64,000 nt of DNA, from the NCBI RefSeq assembly GCF_026547205.1, contig NZ_CP106877.1, positions 636,001 to 700,000 on the forward strand. The letters are read 5' to 3'. Both the position numbers and the translations under genes were made by a program. The stretch is from Fervidibacillus halotolerans (GTDB lineage Bacteria > Bacillota > Bacilli > Bacillales > Caldibacillaceae). Each line of letters starts with the position of its first letter. Positions within the stretch are counted from its first letter, which is position 1. Below are positions 8,527 through 17,223 of this stretch, piece after piece. The notes beneath the pieces were generated by a model. The model ran no database searches. It had not been told where the DNA came from and saw only the letters and a list, made by a program, of their open reading frames with translations.

Positions 8527-9627
8527 ATGAACGAAAAGGAACGGCAAATATTCGAATTGATTCAAGGAAATCCGTATATTACACAAAATGAATTGGCACA
8601 AAAGTTGCAATTATCAAGGCCGGCTGTGGCAAATTATATTTCTTCTTTAATGAAAAAGGGATATATTGTCGGCAGAGCTTATATCGTCAAAGAAGATGGG
8701 AAAATCGTCTGTCTAGGCGGTGCGAATGTGGATAAAAAGATGGTCATTCAAGGGAAAATGCAAATGTACACGTCCAATCCGGTTAAGTCCTATAAAACGG
8801 CGGGTGGAGTCGCTCGGAATGTGGCAGAAAATTTGGGCCGGCTCGGCGTAAACGTATCCCTCATTACCGCTTTCGGAGACGATTCGGAAGGTAAATGGTT
8901 ATTAGAAGAATCGGAAAGATGGATGGATATTACCCCATCTTGGACCGTTCCCAACGCATCTACTGGGAATTACACGGCTGTTTTAAGTAATGAAGGAGAA
9001 ATGATTTTGGCCCTGGCGGATATGGATATATATGACCAAGTTGATTTTTCCTTTATCGACTCCCGTTGGAACTTTATCGGCTCATCTTCATACGTTTTTT
9101 TGGATACGAATTTTCCAAAAGAAACGATCGAAAAAACGATTGAACGATGTAATCAAGAAAACATTCGACTTTGTGTCAACCTCGTTTCGGCACCGAAGGC
9201 AAAAAAATTGCCGGATGAGCTCCATGGGATTACGTTACTGATTGCCAATCGGGATGAAGTAGAAGCAATCACCGGATTTAATCTCGAAATCCAATTGGAA
9301 GAAGCTGTATCCCAACTATTGAAAAGGGGTGTCGAACAGATGATTATCACCTTTGGAAAGGAAGGAGTTCGTTATTTTTCCCAATCTGAGGGTAGCGGCC
9401 ACCTTCCTGCTCCAAATGTCGATGTAAAAGATGTAACTGGAGCGGGGGATTCTCTGGCTTCAGGTGTCCTTTATGCATTGAACAAACAAAAGGATTTAAA
9501 AACTGCTTGCCGTTACGGACTCGCTTCTTCCTACATCACGTTACAATCGAATGACACCGTTGCGAGAGAATTAAATGGAGCATATCTTGAAAAAATTTAT
9601 ACAGAGCTATTCGAAAAAAATGATTGA
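8527..9627 (+). CDS. psuK: pseudouridine kinase with N-terminal winged helix (PfkB family)
   Basis: It phosphorylates pseudouridine to pseudouridine 5'-phosphate, which PsuG then splits. Residues 1-57 are a winged HTH (QNELAQKLQLSRPAVANYISSLMKKGYIVGRAY), an arrangement common in Firmicutes members of this kinase group. Residues 62-360 are a PfkB kinase, with the N-terminal LGGANVDKK motif and the C-terminal DVTGAGDSLASG motif carrying the catalytic Asp. Start 8527 follows GGAAGGGAAG; an upstream in-frame extension to 8341 has no site and overlaps the promoter. PsuG follows 87 bases later. The HTH and two leader palindromes suggest self-regulation, which is inference. Confidence 0.88.
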   Translation: MNEKERQIFELIQGNPYITQNELAQKLQLSRPAVANYISSLMKKGYIVGRAYIVKEDGKIVCLGGANVDKKMVIQGKMQMYTSNPVKSYKTAGGVARNVAENLGRLGVNVSLITAFGDDSEGKWLLEESERWMDITPSWTVPNASTGNYTAVLSNEGEMILALADMDIYDQVDFSFIDSRWNFIGSSSYVFLDTNFPKETIEKTIERCNQENIRLCVNLVSAPKAKKLPDELHGITLLIANRDEVEAITGFNLEIQLEEAVSQLLKRGVEQMIITFGKEGVRYFSQSEGSGHLPAPNVDVKDVTGAGDSLASGVLYALNKQKDLKTACRYGLASSYITLQSNDTVARELNGAYLEKIYTELFEKND

Positions 9628-9714
9628 TTGGGATTAAAGATTCATCCAATCGTGCAAAAGGAATCAAACCTTTCCTAAAGGAATAACACACTGAAGAAAG
9701 AAGGAGCATGGAAA

Positions 9715-10632
9715 ATGGATTTGCAAAAATGGATCGTTTACTCAAAGGAAGTACAAGAAGCAAAAGAACAAGGTCGACCGATTGTAGCATTAGAATCAAC
9801 GATCATCTCCCATGGGATGCCGTACCCCGCAAATGTGGAAACGGCTCTTGCAGTCGAAGAGATTATTCGCGAAAAAGGTGCAACACCTGCCACTATCGCA
9901 ATTATCGAGGGGAAGATTCATATTGGCTTAACAAAGGATGAAATTGAATTTTTAGCTAATTCTTCAAACATTGAAAAGGCGAGTCGGAGAGATTTACCTT
10001 ACTTACTTATGAAAGGAAAACACGGAGCAACAACGGTCGCAGCAACGATGATTTGTGCAGCACTTGCGGGAATTAAAATTTTTGCAACCGGGGGGATCGG
10101 TGGGGTTCACCGGGGCGCAGAAACGACGATGGATATTTCAGCGGATTTGGAAGAGCTGGCCAATACGAACGTTGCTGTAGTTTGTGCCGGAGCAAAATCG
10201 ATTCTTGATCTCGGTTTAACGTTGGAATATTTGGAAACAAAAGGTGTACCTGTTGTCGGATACAAAACGGACGTTTTACCAGCCTTTTACACTCGGACAA
10301 GTCCGTACCCTGTCGACTACCGAATTGACTCTCCGATCGAATTAGCAAAGATGATCGAGACAAAATGGGGACTCGGATTAAACGGTGGAATTCTTATTAC
10401 GAATCCGATTCCGGAAGAACATTCCTTGGAAGAATCATTCATTAATGGAATTATCGAAAAAGCATTGGAAGAAGCGAAAAAAGAAAAGATTCATGGAAAA
10501 AAAGTCACCCCATTCTTATTAAGTCGTGTAAAGGATCTAACGGAAGGAAAGAGTTTGGTTGCCAACATTGCGTTAGTGAAAAACAACGCCCGACTCGCCG
10601 CTGAAATTGCTGTCAATTTCACGAAGGAATGA
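9715..10632 (+). CDS. psuG: pseudouridine-5'-phosphate glycosidase
   Basis: It cleaves the C-glycosidic bond of pseudouridine 5'-phosphate to uracil and ribose 5-phosphate (reversible). The 305-residue sequence is full length and shows the family blocks: [14 protein letters not shown] with the catalytic Glu, [13 protein letters not shown] with the Schiff-base Lys, [14 protein letters not shown], and the C-terminal NPIPEEHSL. The ATG at 9715 follows AAGGAG at 9701; a nearer ATG at 9708 is out of frame. It is cotranscribed with psuK and ends at a terminator. Together the two genes give nucleoside salvage from RNA turnover. Confidence 0.95.
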   Translation: MDLQKWIVYSKEVQEAKEQGRPIVALESTIISHGMPYPANVETALAVEEIIREKGATPATIAIIEGKIHIGLTKDEIEFLANSSNIEKASRRDLPYLLMKGKHGATTVAATMICAALAGIKIFATGGIGGVHRGAETTMDISADLEELANTNVAVVCAGAKSILDLGLTLEYLETKGVPVVGYKTDVLPAFYTRTSPYPVDYRIDSPIELAKMIETKWGLGLNGGILITNPIPEEHSLEESFINGIIEKALEEAKKEKIHGKKVTPFLLSRVKDLTEGKSLVANIALVKNNARLAAEIAVNFTKE

Positions 10633-10660
10633 TAAAAGTATATGACCTGGTTTCTGTCAA

Positions 10661-10696
10661 AAAAACGTCCTCCGATTATAGTTGGAGGACGTTTTT
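10661..10696. terminator. bidirectional terminator between psuG and the convergent TetR operon
   Basis: AAAAACGTCCTCC (10661-10673) pairs perfectly with GGAGGACGTTTTT (10684-10696). Flanking A and T runs let it work on both strands. Confidence 0.9.
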
Positions 10697-10746
10697 CCCG
10701 TATAAACAATGGAAGGTTGAAAATTAATTAAGGATATTACGTAAAA

Positions 10747-11391
10747 TTATTTCATTCCATTAATGATGATTTGGACAACTTGTTCAATTTCGTTGTCAAT
10801 AGGTGTATCTTCATTGTTTTGGAGAAACATGTGGGTAAAGAAAAACCCGAAAATGATGGTAAAAGCCGTTCTTGTCAAAATTTCTGATGGAATAGATTGC
10901 GTGATTTCCCCTTTTTCTTGAAATCGCTTGATGGCATCATTAATCCGTTTTAATACATTTTGTTCAAACAAAACTTTTACCTCTTGTTGAAACGGTTCAG
11001 TATAAACAAATTCCTTTACTAATATTTGAAAATATTCCTTGCTTTCTTTAAAAAATTCATACCGATTTTTTATCAAAGCGCGGAAAAAGGATTCAGGGGA
11101 ATCCCCGTATGAAGCTAACATTTCTGAAAAAACATCTTCCGAAAGTGGTGGCAACGATTCTTTTAAAAAAGGGAGAAGAATCGAACGCAATAATTTTTCC
11201 TTCGTCTGGAAATGACGGAAAATCGTTCCTTCTGCAACATCGGCTTTTTTCGCAATTTCGCTCGTTGATGTGTTTGCGTATCCCTTTTCTGCAAACAGTT
11301 GTGCGGCAGCTTGAAGGACCCGCTGTTTTTTATCCGTCGTTTTCGTTTTTTTAGAATATTTAACGATTTCTTCCATTAAGCTGTGATTCAA
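10747..11391 (-). CDS. TetR/AcrR family transcriptional regulator
   Basis: The 214-residue product has a TetR HTH at residues 22-68 (RVLQAAAQLFAEKGYANTST, then EIAKKADVAEGTIFRHFQTKE) and an all-helical ligand domain. The TTG start at 11391 is preferred because AAAAGGGGGC sits about 9 bases upstream; the later ATG (MEEIVKY) has no site. It is the last gene of a three-gene operon after an ABC-2 permease and its ATPase. It most likely represses that operon through the inverted repeat at 13205-13218, relieved by an exported compound (inference). Confidence 0.88.
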   Translation of the reverse strand: MNHSLMEEIVKYSKKTKTTDKKQRVLQAAAQLFAEKGYANTSTSEIAKKADVAEGTIFRHFQTKEKLLRSILLPFLKESLPPLSEDVFSEMLASYGDSPESFFRALIKNRYEFFKESKEYFQILVKEFVYTEPFQQEVKVLFEQNVLKRINDAIKRFQEKGEITQSIPSEILTRTAFTIIFGFFFTHMFLQNNEDTPIDNEIEQVVQIIINGMK

Positions 11392-11406
11392 GAATGAAGC
11401 CCCCTT

Positions 11407-12462
11407 TTAAAGCTTTCGATATTTTTTCAAGGCGAATAAGTTTAACGTAATAAAAATGAAAGCAAACGCCAGTAAAATGAGAAGATCTCCTTGAATATCG
11501 GATAAACCATTTCCTTTATACATAACTTCTTTCAACGCGTCTCCTCCATAGTACATCGGGAAAAATTTTGCTAACACTTGTACCCATTCTGCCATCCCGT
11601 CAAAAGGAATAATGCCGGAGAAAAAGATTTGCGGGATGATTACGACAGGAATGAATTGAACCATTTGGAATTCCGACTCGGCAAAGGCAGATAAAAGTGT
11701 ACCGAGGGAAAGGGCGACGAGTGCTAGAAGGACATTTATGAGCAATACGTCCCAAATCGATCCTACTAAAACGATATCTAAAACCGTTATACCATAAATG
11801 ACGACAAACACCGTTTGTAAAACAGCAAAAATACCATAACCGGTTAAATATGCCGTTAAAATTTCCCATCTTCGAATTGGAGTAGACATCATTTTATCTA
11901 AAGTTCCGGATGTTCGTTCCTTTAAAAATCCGATTCCAGAGATTAAAAATACGAAAAAGAAGACGAAAAATCCAATTAAAATTGGGCTTAAAACATCGAA
12001 AAATTCTGTATCCTCATCACCAAAAATATAAACGGTTTCCATATTGAGTTGAGGGAGTTCCATATTGTTCATTTGTCCCATTGCTTGCTGTTGCGTGGAA
12101 CTGGCCAATATTTGATTGACTTTTGCATAAAGTGAACGGGCGGTTAATGGATCATCATTGTGCAAAATTAACGTAAAGTTTGTACCGTCCATTTGAAGTA
12201 AGCCGTCTAAATCCTCTTTTATAACGAGATCTTTCAATCCCTCTGTCTTTTCGAATTCTTGAATGGAAAAATTTCCTTCTTCCTGTTCGATAATCTGTTC
12301 ATTGACATTTACGACACCGAGATTTATGTCCGTCGATTCGGTGGTAAAAATGATGTACATAAGGGATAAAATGAGAAGGGGGGCGATAAAAAGAAGTGCC
12401 AATGTCCGTTTATCCCTGACCATTTCTCGTATAATTCTACGGATTAAAGCGGTAACCCTCAT
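11407..12462 (-). CDS. ABC-2 type transporter permease
   Basis: The 351-residue membrane subunit has one N-terminal transmembrane helix (residues about 20-40), a long extracytoplasmic segment, and five to six C-terminal helices starting near residue 160 (ILIGFFVFFFVFLISGIGFL). The cytoplasmic coupling sequence KERTSGTLDKMMSTPIRRWEI is the usual ABC2_membrane_3 signature. It overlaps the upstream ATPase gene by four bases (ATGA), so translation is coupled. Such exporters move drugs, antimicrobial peptides or lipids; the substrate is not evident. Confidence 0.88.
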   Translation of the reverse strand: MRVTALIRRIIREMVRDKRTLALLFIAPLLILSLMYIIFTTESTDINLGVVNVNEQIIEQEEGNFSIQEFEKTEGLKDLVIKEDLDGLLQMDGTNFTLILHNDDPLTARSLYAKVNQILASSTQQQAMGQMNNMELPQLNMETVYIFGDEDTEFFDVLSPILIGFFVFFFVFLISGIGFLKERTSGTLDKMMSTPIRRWEILTAYLTGYGIFAVLQTVFVVIYGITVLDIVLVGSIWDVLLINVLLALVALSLGTLLSAFAESEFQMVQFIPVVIIPQIFFSGIIPFDGMAEWVQVLAKFFPMYYGGDALKEVMYKGNGLSDIQGDLLILLAFAFIFITLNLFALKKYRKL

Positions 12463-13181
12463 TTTTCATCCCTCCCTGCAAGTAAAAATACACGATCGAA
12501 ATTTTCCGTCCTATATACTTGTTTCAGTTCCTTTGGCGTACCTTGTGCGATCAGTTTACCATTTCTTACCATTGTAATCGAATCACATTTTTCCGCTTCG
12601 TCCATCACATGGGTTGTAATTATAATCGTTCTTCCTTCCTCTTTTAACCGAAACAATTCATCCCAAATTTGTAGTTTTAATTCAGGATCGATTCCCACAG
12701 TCGGTTCGTCTAAAATCAACAAATTTGGATTATGAACTAGTGCGATAGCTAAAGATAGTCGCCGTTTCATCCCTCCGGAATAGGCTGACACCTTTTTTGA
12801 AAGGTCTTCCGTTAAGTTGACGAGATTTGCTACATAATCGATCCGGTCATTCATTTCTCCTTTTTTTAATTTAAACAAGGAACCGAAAAAACGTAAATGT
12901 TCCAAACCTGTTAAATTTTCATATAGGGCATCTGATTGGGCCATGAAGCCGATTTTTTGCAAAACCTGTAAATTAGGCATTCTTTCATTAAATACGTTTA
13001 CAAATCCTCGTTCAGGTGTTTCCATTCCAGCGACGAGCTTTACAATCGTTGTTTTCCCAGCACCGGACGGACCGATTAATCCGTGAATTGCTCCTTCTTG
13101 AACAGATAATTGAATATGATCTAATACGGTTTTTTTTCCATATTTTTTTTTGACCTTTTCCATTTGGACAGCTTGATTCAT
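12459..13181 (-). CDS. ABC transporter ATP-binding protein
   Basis: This 240-residue NBD contains Walker A GPSGAGKTT, the Q-loop region MAQSDALYENLTG, the signature YSGGMKRRLSLA, Walker B LLILDEPTVGID and the switch His in TTHVMDEAEKC. It powers the permease encoded immediately downstream. It is the first gene of the ATPase-permease-TetR operon, with a strong promoter and palindrome just upstream. AGGAGGGG precedes the ATG. Confidence 0.92.
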   Translation of the reverse strand: MNQAVQMEKVKKKYGKKTVLDHIQLSVQEGAIHGLIGPSGAGKTTIVKLVAGMETPERGFVNVFNERMPNLQVLQKIGFMAQSDALYENLTGLEHLRFFGSLFKLKKGEMNDRIDYVANLVNLTEDLSKKVSAYSGGMKRRLSLAIALVHNPNLLILDEPTVGIDPELKLQIWDELFRLKEEGRTIIITTHVMDEAEKCDSITMVRNGKLIAQGTPKELKQVYRTENFDRVFLLAGRDEK

Positions 13182-13204
13182 GAAATCCCCTCCTATATAA
13201 AAAG

Positions 13205-13251
13205 TGAGTACTTACTCATTTAATTTTAATACCGTAGAAGTACTTTGTCAA
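13205..13251 (-). promoter_or_regulatory. sigma-A promoter with TetR-type operator for the ABC-TetR operon
   Basis: On the minus strand TTGACA (13251-13246), a 17-base spacer and TAAAAT (13228-13223) form a near-consensus promoter. TGAGTA-CT-TACTCA (13205-13218) lies right at the expected transcription start, the usual place for a TetR operator. The regulator encoded at the end of the operon is the natural candidate binder. Confidence 0.75.
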
Positions 13252-13379
13252 CACGGTAAAGTGTAAAGGCAGGTTCGGGTAAATCAAGTGTTCTTTATTC
13301 GGGAGATGGAAAGGGAATGATGTAATTTAAGGGAAAAAGGGAAATGAGCGTTTTGAATAAAAAAGATACCTTTTTCTTC

Positions 13380-14003
13380 TTACAAATCCAATAGTTTATA
13401 TTTTTGAGCCATCTTCAGCCATTCGCTTTTATTTTTTGTACCGAGTTTTTTGCTAATGCTTCGTCTATGGTTTTCCACAGTTCGAATACTAATATGCATC
13501 GTTTCTGCGATTTCCTTTTGTGTATATCCTTTTACCGTTAGAATGAAAACTTCCTGTTCCCTGGGTGATAAAGGAAATTTCCAATTGTCATCTTCTTTTA
13601 TCGGTTGATTGGTATACAATTTTCCATTAACAATTTTCTCCCCTTTAAGAATCGATTGAAGGTAATGAATAATTTCATCGCTTTTGAATCGTTTCACTAA
13701 ATAACCATCTGCTCCGTATTCCATCGCTTTCATTTGGTATTCCACTTCATCGTACATGGAAAAAATAACGATTTTTGCTTTCGGTAGAATGCCTCTTAAT
13801 TCTTTTAACGTTAGGAGACCGTCCAGTCCATCTGGCATGGAAAGATCCAGTAAAACGAGATCGAAGGAATTTTGAAATGCCTTTTGAATCGCCTCTCTAC
13901 CTTCTGATGCAAATTTGAGCGATTGAATAGGGAAGGCATCTTTTAATAAGAGCGCCAGTCCTTCACGAACAATTTCATGGTCATCAACGATTAATACATT
14001 CAT
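13380..14003 (-). CDS. NarL/LuxR-family response regulator
   Basis: The 207-residue protein has a receiver domain (residues 1-120) with the acidic pair D7-D8 and phospho-acceptor D53 in LVLLDLSMPDG, and a C-terminal LuxR HTH (residues 143-200: LSPREQEVFILTVKGYTQKE followed by IAETMHISIRTVENH). It overlaps the kinase gene by four bases and is surely its partner. Its target genes are not visible. The downstream ABC operon has its own promoter 130 bases away. Confidence 0.93.
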   Translation of the reverse strand: MNVLIVDDHEIVREGLALLLKDAFPIQSLKFASEGREAIQKAFQNSFDLVLLDLSMPDGLDGLLTLKELRGILPKAKIVIFSMYDEVEYQMKAMEYGADGYLVKRFKSDEIIHYLQSILKGEKIVNGKLYTNQPIKEDDNWKFPLSPREQEVFILTVKGYTQKEIAETMHISIRTVENHRRSISKKLGTKNKSEWLKMAQKYKLLDL

Positions 14004-15028
14004 TCTTTAATCTCCTTTCTAATTGTAATAAATCCTTCCACTCGAGTGGGACCCCCTATTTCTGTTATCCACTTTATATCGCCCTCGAGCATTTTTACCC
14101 GTTCCAACATATGTTGCATGCCGAGTCCGTGGCCTTTCGAATGTTGTGGATGGAAACCACTCCCATTGTCGGAAATTTGGAAATAGATGTTTTCATCGTC
14201 AATGGTTCCGTAAAGTTCAATGGTAATTTCAGTCGCTTTTCCGTGGCGGACGGCATTTGTTACCGCTTCTTGGATGACTCGAAAAAGATGCAATGAACTT
14301 TCGTTATCCAATTTATCTTCATTGAGTACGTTATATTTTATATGAAAATTCACATGATAAAGCTTTTTCCAGTCGTCAATGGATGAACGTAAAGCCGCTT
14401 CGAAACTTAAATAATCGAACATATTCGGTCGCAAAATTTTCGTTAACGATTGGATATTTTCGACCGTTTTCTCCATTACCGAATATAATTTTTCTAGTCG
14501 TTCGCTTTTTTTCTCATCATCGATTTTCCGTTTTAATAAATCTAATCCTAGAAAAATACTGTAAATATTTTGCCCAATATGGTCATGAAGTTCCCGTGCA
14601 ATTCGTTTTCGTTCCATTTCTTGCGCTCGAATCGTTTCGTGTATTAATAACTCTTGGGTTTTTACTTTTTCAAGATGACTTTCCAAACTCGGATTGGATA
14701 TTTGGAGTACTTGATACGTATTTTCATCCATTTTCAATTTGGTCATTGACATGTCGAAATCCGCATCTGAATCCACGTAATTTGGCATATGGGAACGAAA
14801 GCTGGGCAATGGATTGTCGCTAGCGAGAATGCATCGTTCCTCTCCCTCTTGGACTTGTCGCAATTGGCAGTAGCTACAATAGGGAACGTTTCCCCCCTTT
14901 TTCCATCCAGTAATTTCAATCGCCTTTTGATTCATATAATGAATTTTTCGATTTTGATCCATGATGACGATACCGATGGGGAGTTGGTCGATTACTTGTC
15001 GAAAGTTCGTTCTGTCCATTTTATTCAC
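14000..15028 (-). CDS. PAS-domain sensor histidine kinase (NarX/DesK type) with a Cys cluster
   Basis: Cytoplasmic, with no transmembrane helix. Residues 8-112 form a PAS domain (FRQVIDQLPIGIVIMDQNRK). It carries C51-x2-C54-x11-C66, a spacing like the first three of the four Fe-S ligands in the oxygen sensor NreB; the fourth Cys is missing (A69 at that place). Residues 130-200 hold the HisKA_3 helix with the phospho-His in RELHDHIGQN (H148). The C-terminal HATPase has NAVRHG and DNGSGF. Redox or metal sensing is plausible. The sulfide:quinone oxidoreductase lies just upstream on the same strand. Ligand and Fe-S binding are not shown. Confidence 0.88.
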   Translation of the reverse strand: MNKMDRTNFRQVIDQLPIGIVIMDQNRKIHYMNQKAIEITGWKKGGNVPYCSYCQLRQVQEGEERCILASDNPLPSFRSHMPNYVDSDADFDMSMTKLKMDENTYQVLQISNPSLESHLEKVKTQELLIHETIRAQEMERKRIARELHDHIGQNIYSIFLGLDLLKRKIDDEKKSERLEKLYSVMEKTVENIQSLTKILRPNMFDYLSFEAALRSSIDDWKKLYHVNFHIKYNVLNEDKLDNESSLHLFRVIQEAVTNAVRHGKATEITIELYGTIDDENIYFQISDNGSGFHPQHSKGHGLGMQHMLERVKMLEGDIKWITEIGGPTRVEGFITIRKEIKE

Positions 15029-15212
15029 CTTCGTATTATAAAAATCGATTCAATATTCATTTTATCAAAAGAAAGAGGCATAAGATATGAGAAATCAAGG
15101 GAAAGAACATCATTGTGGAAAATATTTGTGTACAGGAGAGAACATTATTTTTAACAGGTAAGTTTCTTTCATTTATAACGTCATGAATTCGTATATTTGT
15201 GATGAATTTTTA

Positions 15213-15262
15213 CCAAAAAAAAGAGGATTCGAAAAGGGGAAATAAGCCCCTTTACAGAATCC
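15213..15262 (-). terminator. terminator of the sqr operon
   Basis: On the minus strand GGATTC and AAAGGGG pair with CCCCTTT and GAATCC (stem between 15225 and 15262), followed by CTCTTTTTTTTGG. It lies 40 bases after the small gene that follows sqr. Confidence 0.8.
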
Positions 15263-15302
15263 CACGAAAATTAACAGTGGTCATTTGATAAACGGAATGA
15301 GC

Positions 15303-15443
15303 CTACTTTTCATGTTTAGGTGGAAATTGGGATACACGCAAGATTTTTGAATTCAATCGAATAAAACGATAAAATTGGTAAATTTTACATTTTCTTAAAA
15401 ACAACGTCTTTTTCGTCGGTTTCATTTCATTGCTTAATTGCAT
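15303..15443 (-). CDS. 46-aa basic protein downstream of sqr, unknown function
   Basis: This small frame starts at an ATG preceded by CGGAGG at 9 bases, begins 19 bases after the sqr stop, and is followed by a terminator, so it looks like the second gene of the sqr operon. The product starts MQLSNEMKPTKKTLFLRKC, continues KIYQFYRFIRLNSKILRVSQ and ends PPKHEK. It is strongly basic with one Cys and no membrane segment. No family was recognised. Translation signals and operon position support reality more than the length does. Confidence 0.6.
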   Translation of the reverse strand: MQLSNEMKPTKKTLFLRKCKIYQFYRFIRLNSKILRVSQFPPKHEK

Positions 15444-15462
15444 CTTTCCAAACCTCCGATCT

Positions 15463-16884
15463 TTATTCTGGAATGAAACTCCAACCGGGATTACCTTTCA
15501 TTTTATAAATAAACATCGTGTGTAGCGTTCGTTTAATCCATGCGCCAGCAAGTCCGATTTCTAAACCGGATGCTTTTAAATCACGTCCGTAATCTGGATA
15601 TCTTTCATAATCTGGTACGACAGGATACATGATAATCGATGCGGCAGAACCGTTCCAAATCGATTTTCCAATGGAAGCGATACAAGCGCCGGGCATTTCT
15701 GCCATCGATTCCTTATGACTAGGCTCCCTTCCTTCAATCATATCTACGATGTTTAGGGCTGCAACTTTACCAATGATACCCGAAGCCATTCCCGTTCTAG
15801 GAAGTGTAGCGGTAATGACTGTTCCATTTTTCGTCGTGTGAGGCTTCGAAACAGATCCAGGTGGTGCAAAGGCAATCCCTGCTGCAAACATATTTTTGTA
15901 ATAGGGGGATTGATACGTCCTCGGCCAATCGGATGCCTTTAACTCTTCCCAAGGTTTTCCGTAATTTCCGTCCACTTTTAAAAACCCTGCCGGATTGGTT
16001 AGTCGATCCGTTATATCCTGTCCATCCTTATCGATATATTTAATTTTCGTTCCTTTAAATTGAGGGATCAGCATCGCAAAATCAAATTCCGTTTCGCCAA
16101 ATTCACCATCGTAATTTTCCCAGTACACTTTTCCTTTTTCTACTTTTTTCACGGCTGTCTGTACTTGATAGTAAATATTTTGTTCTGCAAAAAGGGATTT
16201 CATAAATTGTTCCGATTTCATAATGTAACCGTGTTTGGAAGCGCATACACCGCCAACCCCAAGATCTCCCAACTGAGGTTCATTGGAAATCCACATAATT
16301 TTCGCCCGATCCCGTAATCCACGTTTAACAAGATCGTTATGAATATTCGTAATGTATTCAAGGGCAGCACCTTGGCACGTTGCTTGTCCGTGTCCTGTTC
16401 CGACTAATATTTTTACTTTTTCACCTTTTTCCATTCGTTTTACTTGTTCTAAATATGCATCTCGAGCAAGTTTTGCGTGATGAATATTACAAATGGAATG
16501 GCTATTTCCTTCATCAGGACCTAATCCTTCTGTCCCTTCAAAATTTAAATGGGGTCCTGTTGCGTTAATCACATAATCGTAATCGACCTTTTGAATTTCT
16601 CCATCCTTTGTTTCAATCGTAACATATTGATCGTCTGGATGAATGGATCTTGCCCATGCTTGGATGAAATTAATCCCCTTTTTCTGTAATACAGGTGCAA
16701 GTTCAAACATCACTTTTTCCGGTTTCATCCGGTCGATACCTACCCATACGAGGGAGGGAATGTAGGTGAATCTCGGCCATGGACTGATCATCGTAACATT
16801 ATGTTTAGCACCGAGTTTCTTTTTTAAGTAAAGGGCGGCGGTTTGACCGGAAAATCCAGCTCCGATCACTACTACTTTTGCCAT
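15463..16884 (-). CDS. sqr: sulfide:quinone oxidoreductase (FAD-dependent)
   Basis: A membrane-associated flavoprotein that oxidises sulfide to polysulfide or persulfide and feeds the quinone pool. The 473-residue sequence has the FAD motif VVVIGAGFSGQTAA at the N-terminus and a second dinucleotide region near GTGHGQATC. Conserved Cys candidates for the persulfide shuttle are C132, C170 and C401, with C214 nearby. The C-terminal amphipathic tail (WIKRTLHTMFIYKMKGN) is typical for membrane binding. The ATG at 16884 follows AAAGGAGAG; an upstream in-frame extension lacks a site. A related FAD oxidoreductase cannot be excluded, but the Cys pattern favours SQR. Confidence 0.82.
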   Translation of the reverse strand: MAKVVVIGAGFSGQTAALYLKKKLGAKHNVTMISPWPRFTYIPSLVWVGIDRMKPEKVMFELAPVLQKKGINFIQAWARSIHPDDQYVTIETKDGEIQKVDYDYVINATGPHLNFEGTEGLGPDEGNSHSICNIHHAKLARDAYLEQVKRMEKGEKVKILVGTGHGQATCQGAALEYITNIHNDLVKRGLRDRAKIMWISNEPQLGDLGVGGVCASKHGYIMKSEQFMKSLFAEQNIYYQVQTAVKKVEKGKVYWENYDGEFGETEFDFAMLIPQFKGTKIKYIDKDGQDITDRLTNPAGFLKVDGNYGKPWEELKASDWPRTYQSPYYKNMFAAGIAFAPPGSVSKPHTTKNGTVITATLPRTGMASGIIGKVAALNIVDMIEGREPSHKESMAEMPGACIASIGKSIWNGSAASIIMYPVVPDYERYPDYGRDLKASGLEIGLAGAWIKRTLHTMFIYKMKGNPGWSFIPE

Positions 16885-16914
16885 AAATGCTCTCTCCTTT
16901 ATTCGATAGATTAA

Positions 16915-16930
16915 ATACCACATAGGGTAT
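16915..16930 (-). promoter_or_regulatory. candidate CsoR/CstR-like operator before sqr
   Basis: ATACC-ACATAG-GGTAT (16915-16930) is an inverted repeat about 30 bases upstream of the sqr start. Its ATACC...GGTAT arms resemble operators of the CsoR/CstR family, and CstR senses persulfides in other Firmicutes. No such regulator is encoded in the window. Confidence 0.4.
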
Positions 16931-16934
16931 AAAG

Positions 16935-16963
16935 AAGATAAAATAATACATGTATTATTTCAA
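16935..16963 (-). promoter_or_regulatory. sqr promoter with 20-bp perfect palindrome
   Basis: A minus-strand promoter can be read as TTGAAA (16963-16958), a 17-base spacer and TATCTT (16940-16935). The spacer and the start of the -35 are covered by a perfect 20-base palindrome, AAATAATACATGTATTATTT (16941-16960). A protein bound here would occlude the promoter. Confidence 0.5.
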
Positions 16964-17223
16964 ATACCTTACAATTAAAAAATAGCACGATTTTCAAAAA
17001 TATAGAAAGAGATTTGTACTGTTTTTGAAAAAATTAGGGGATTTCACTTAATTAAAAATAGAATAATTGAAAAAATGATGGAAACTTTTTGACAATAACA
17101 TGGCGATACCTTTGAATTCCTTTTTTCCATGGAATTTCGATGGAATGGTATAATGAAAAAGGATAAATAAGGAAAAGTCGTGTATATCATCGAATGAATA
17201 ATGAATGTAGAGGTTTGGAGAAT

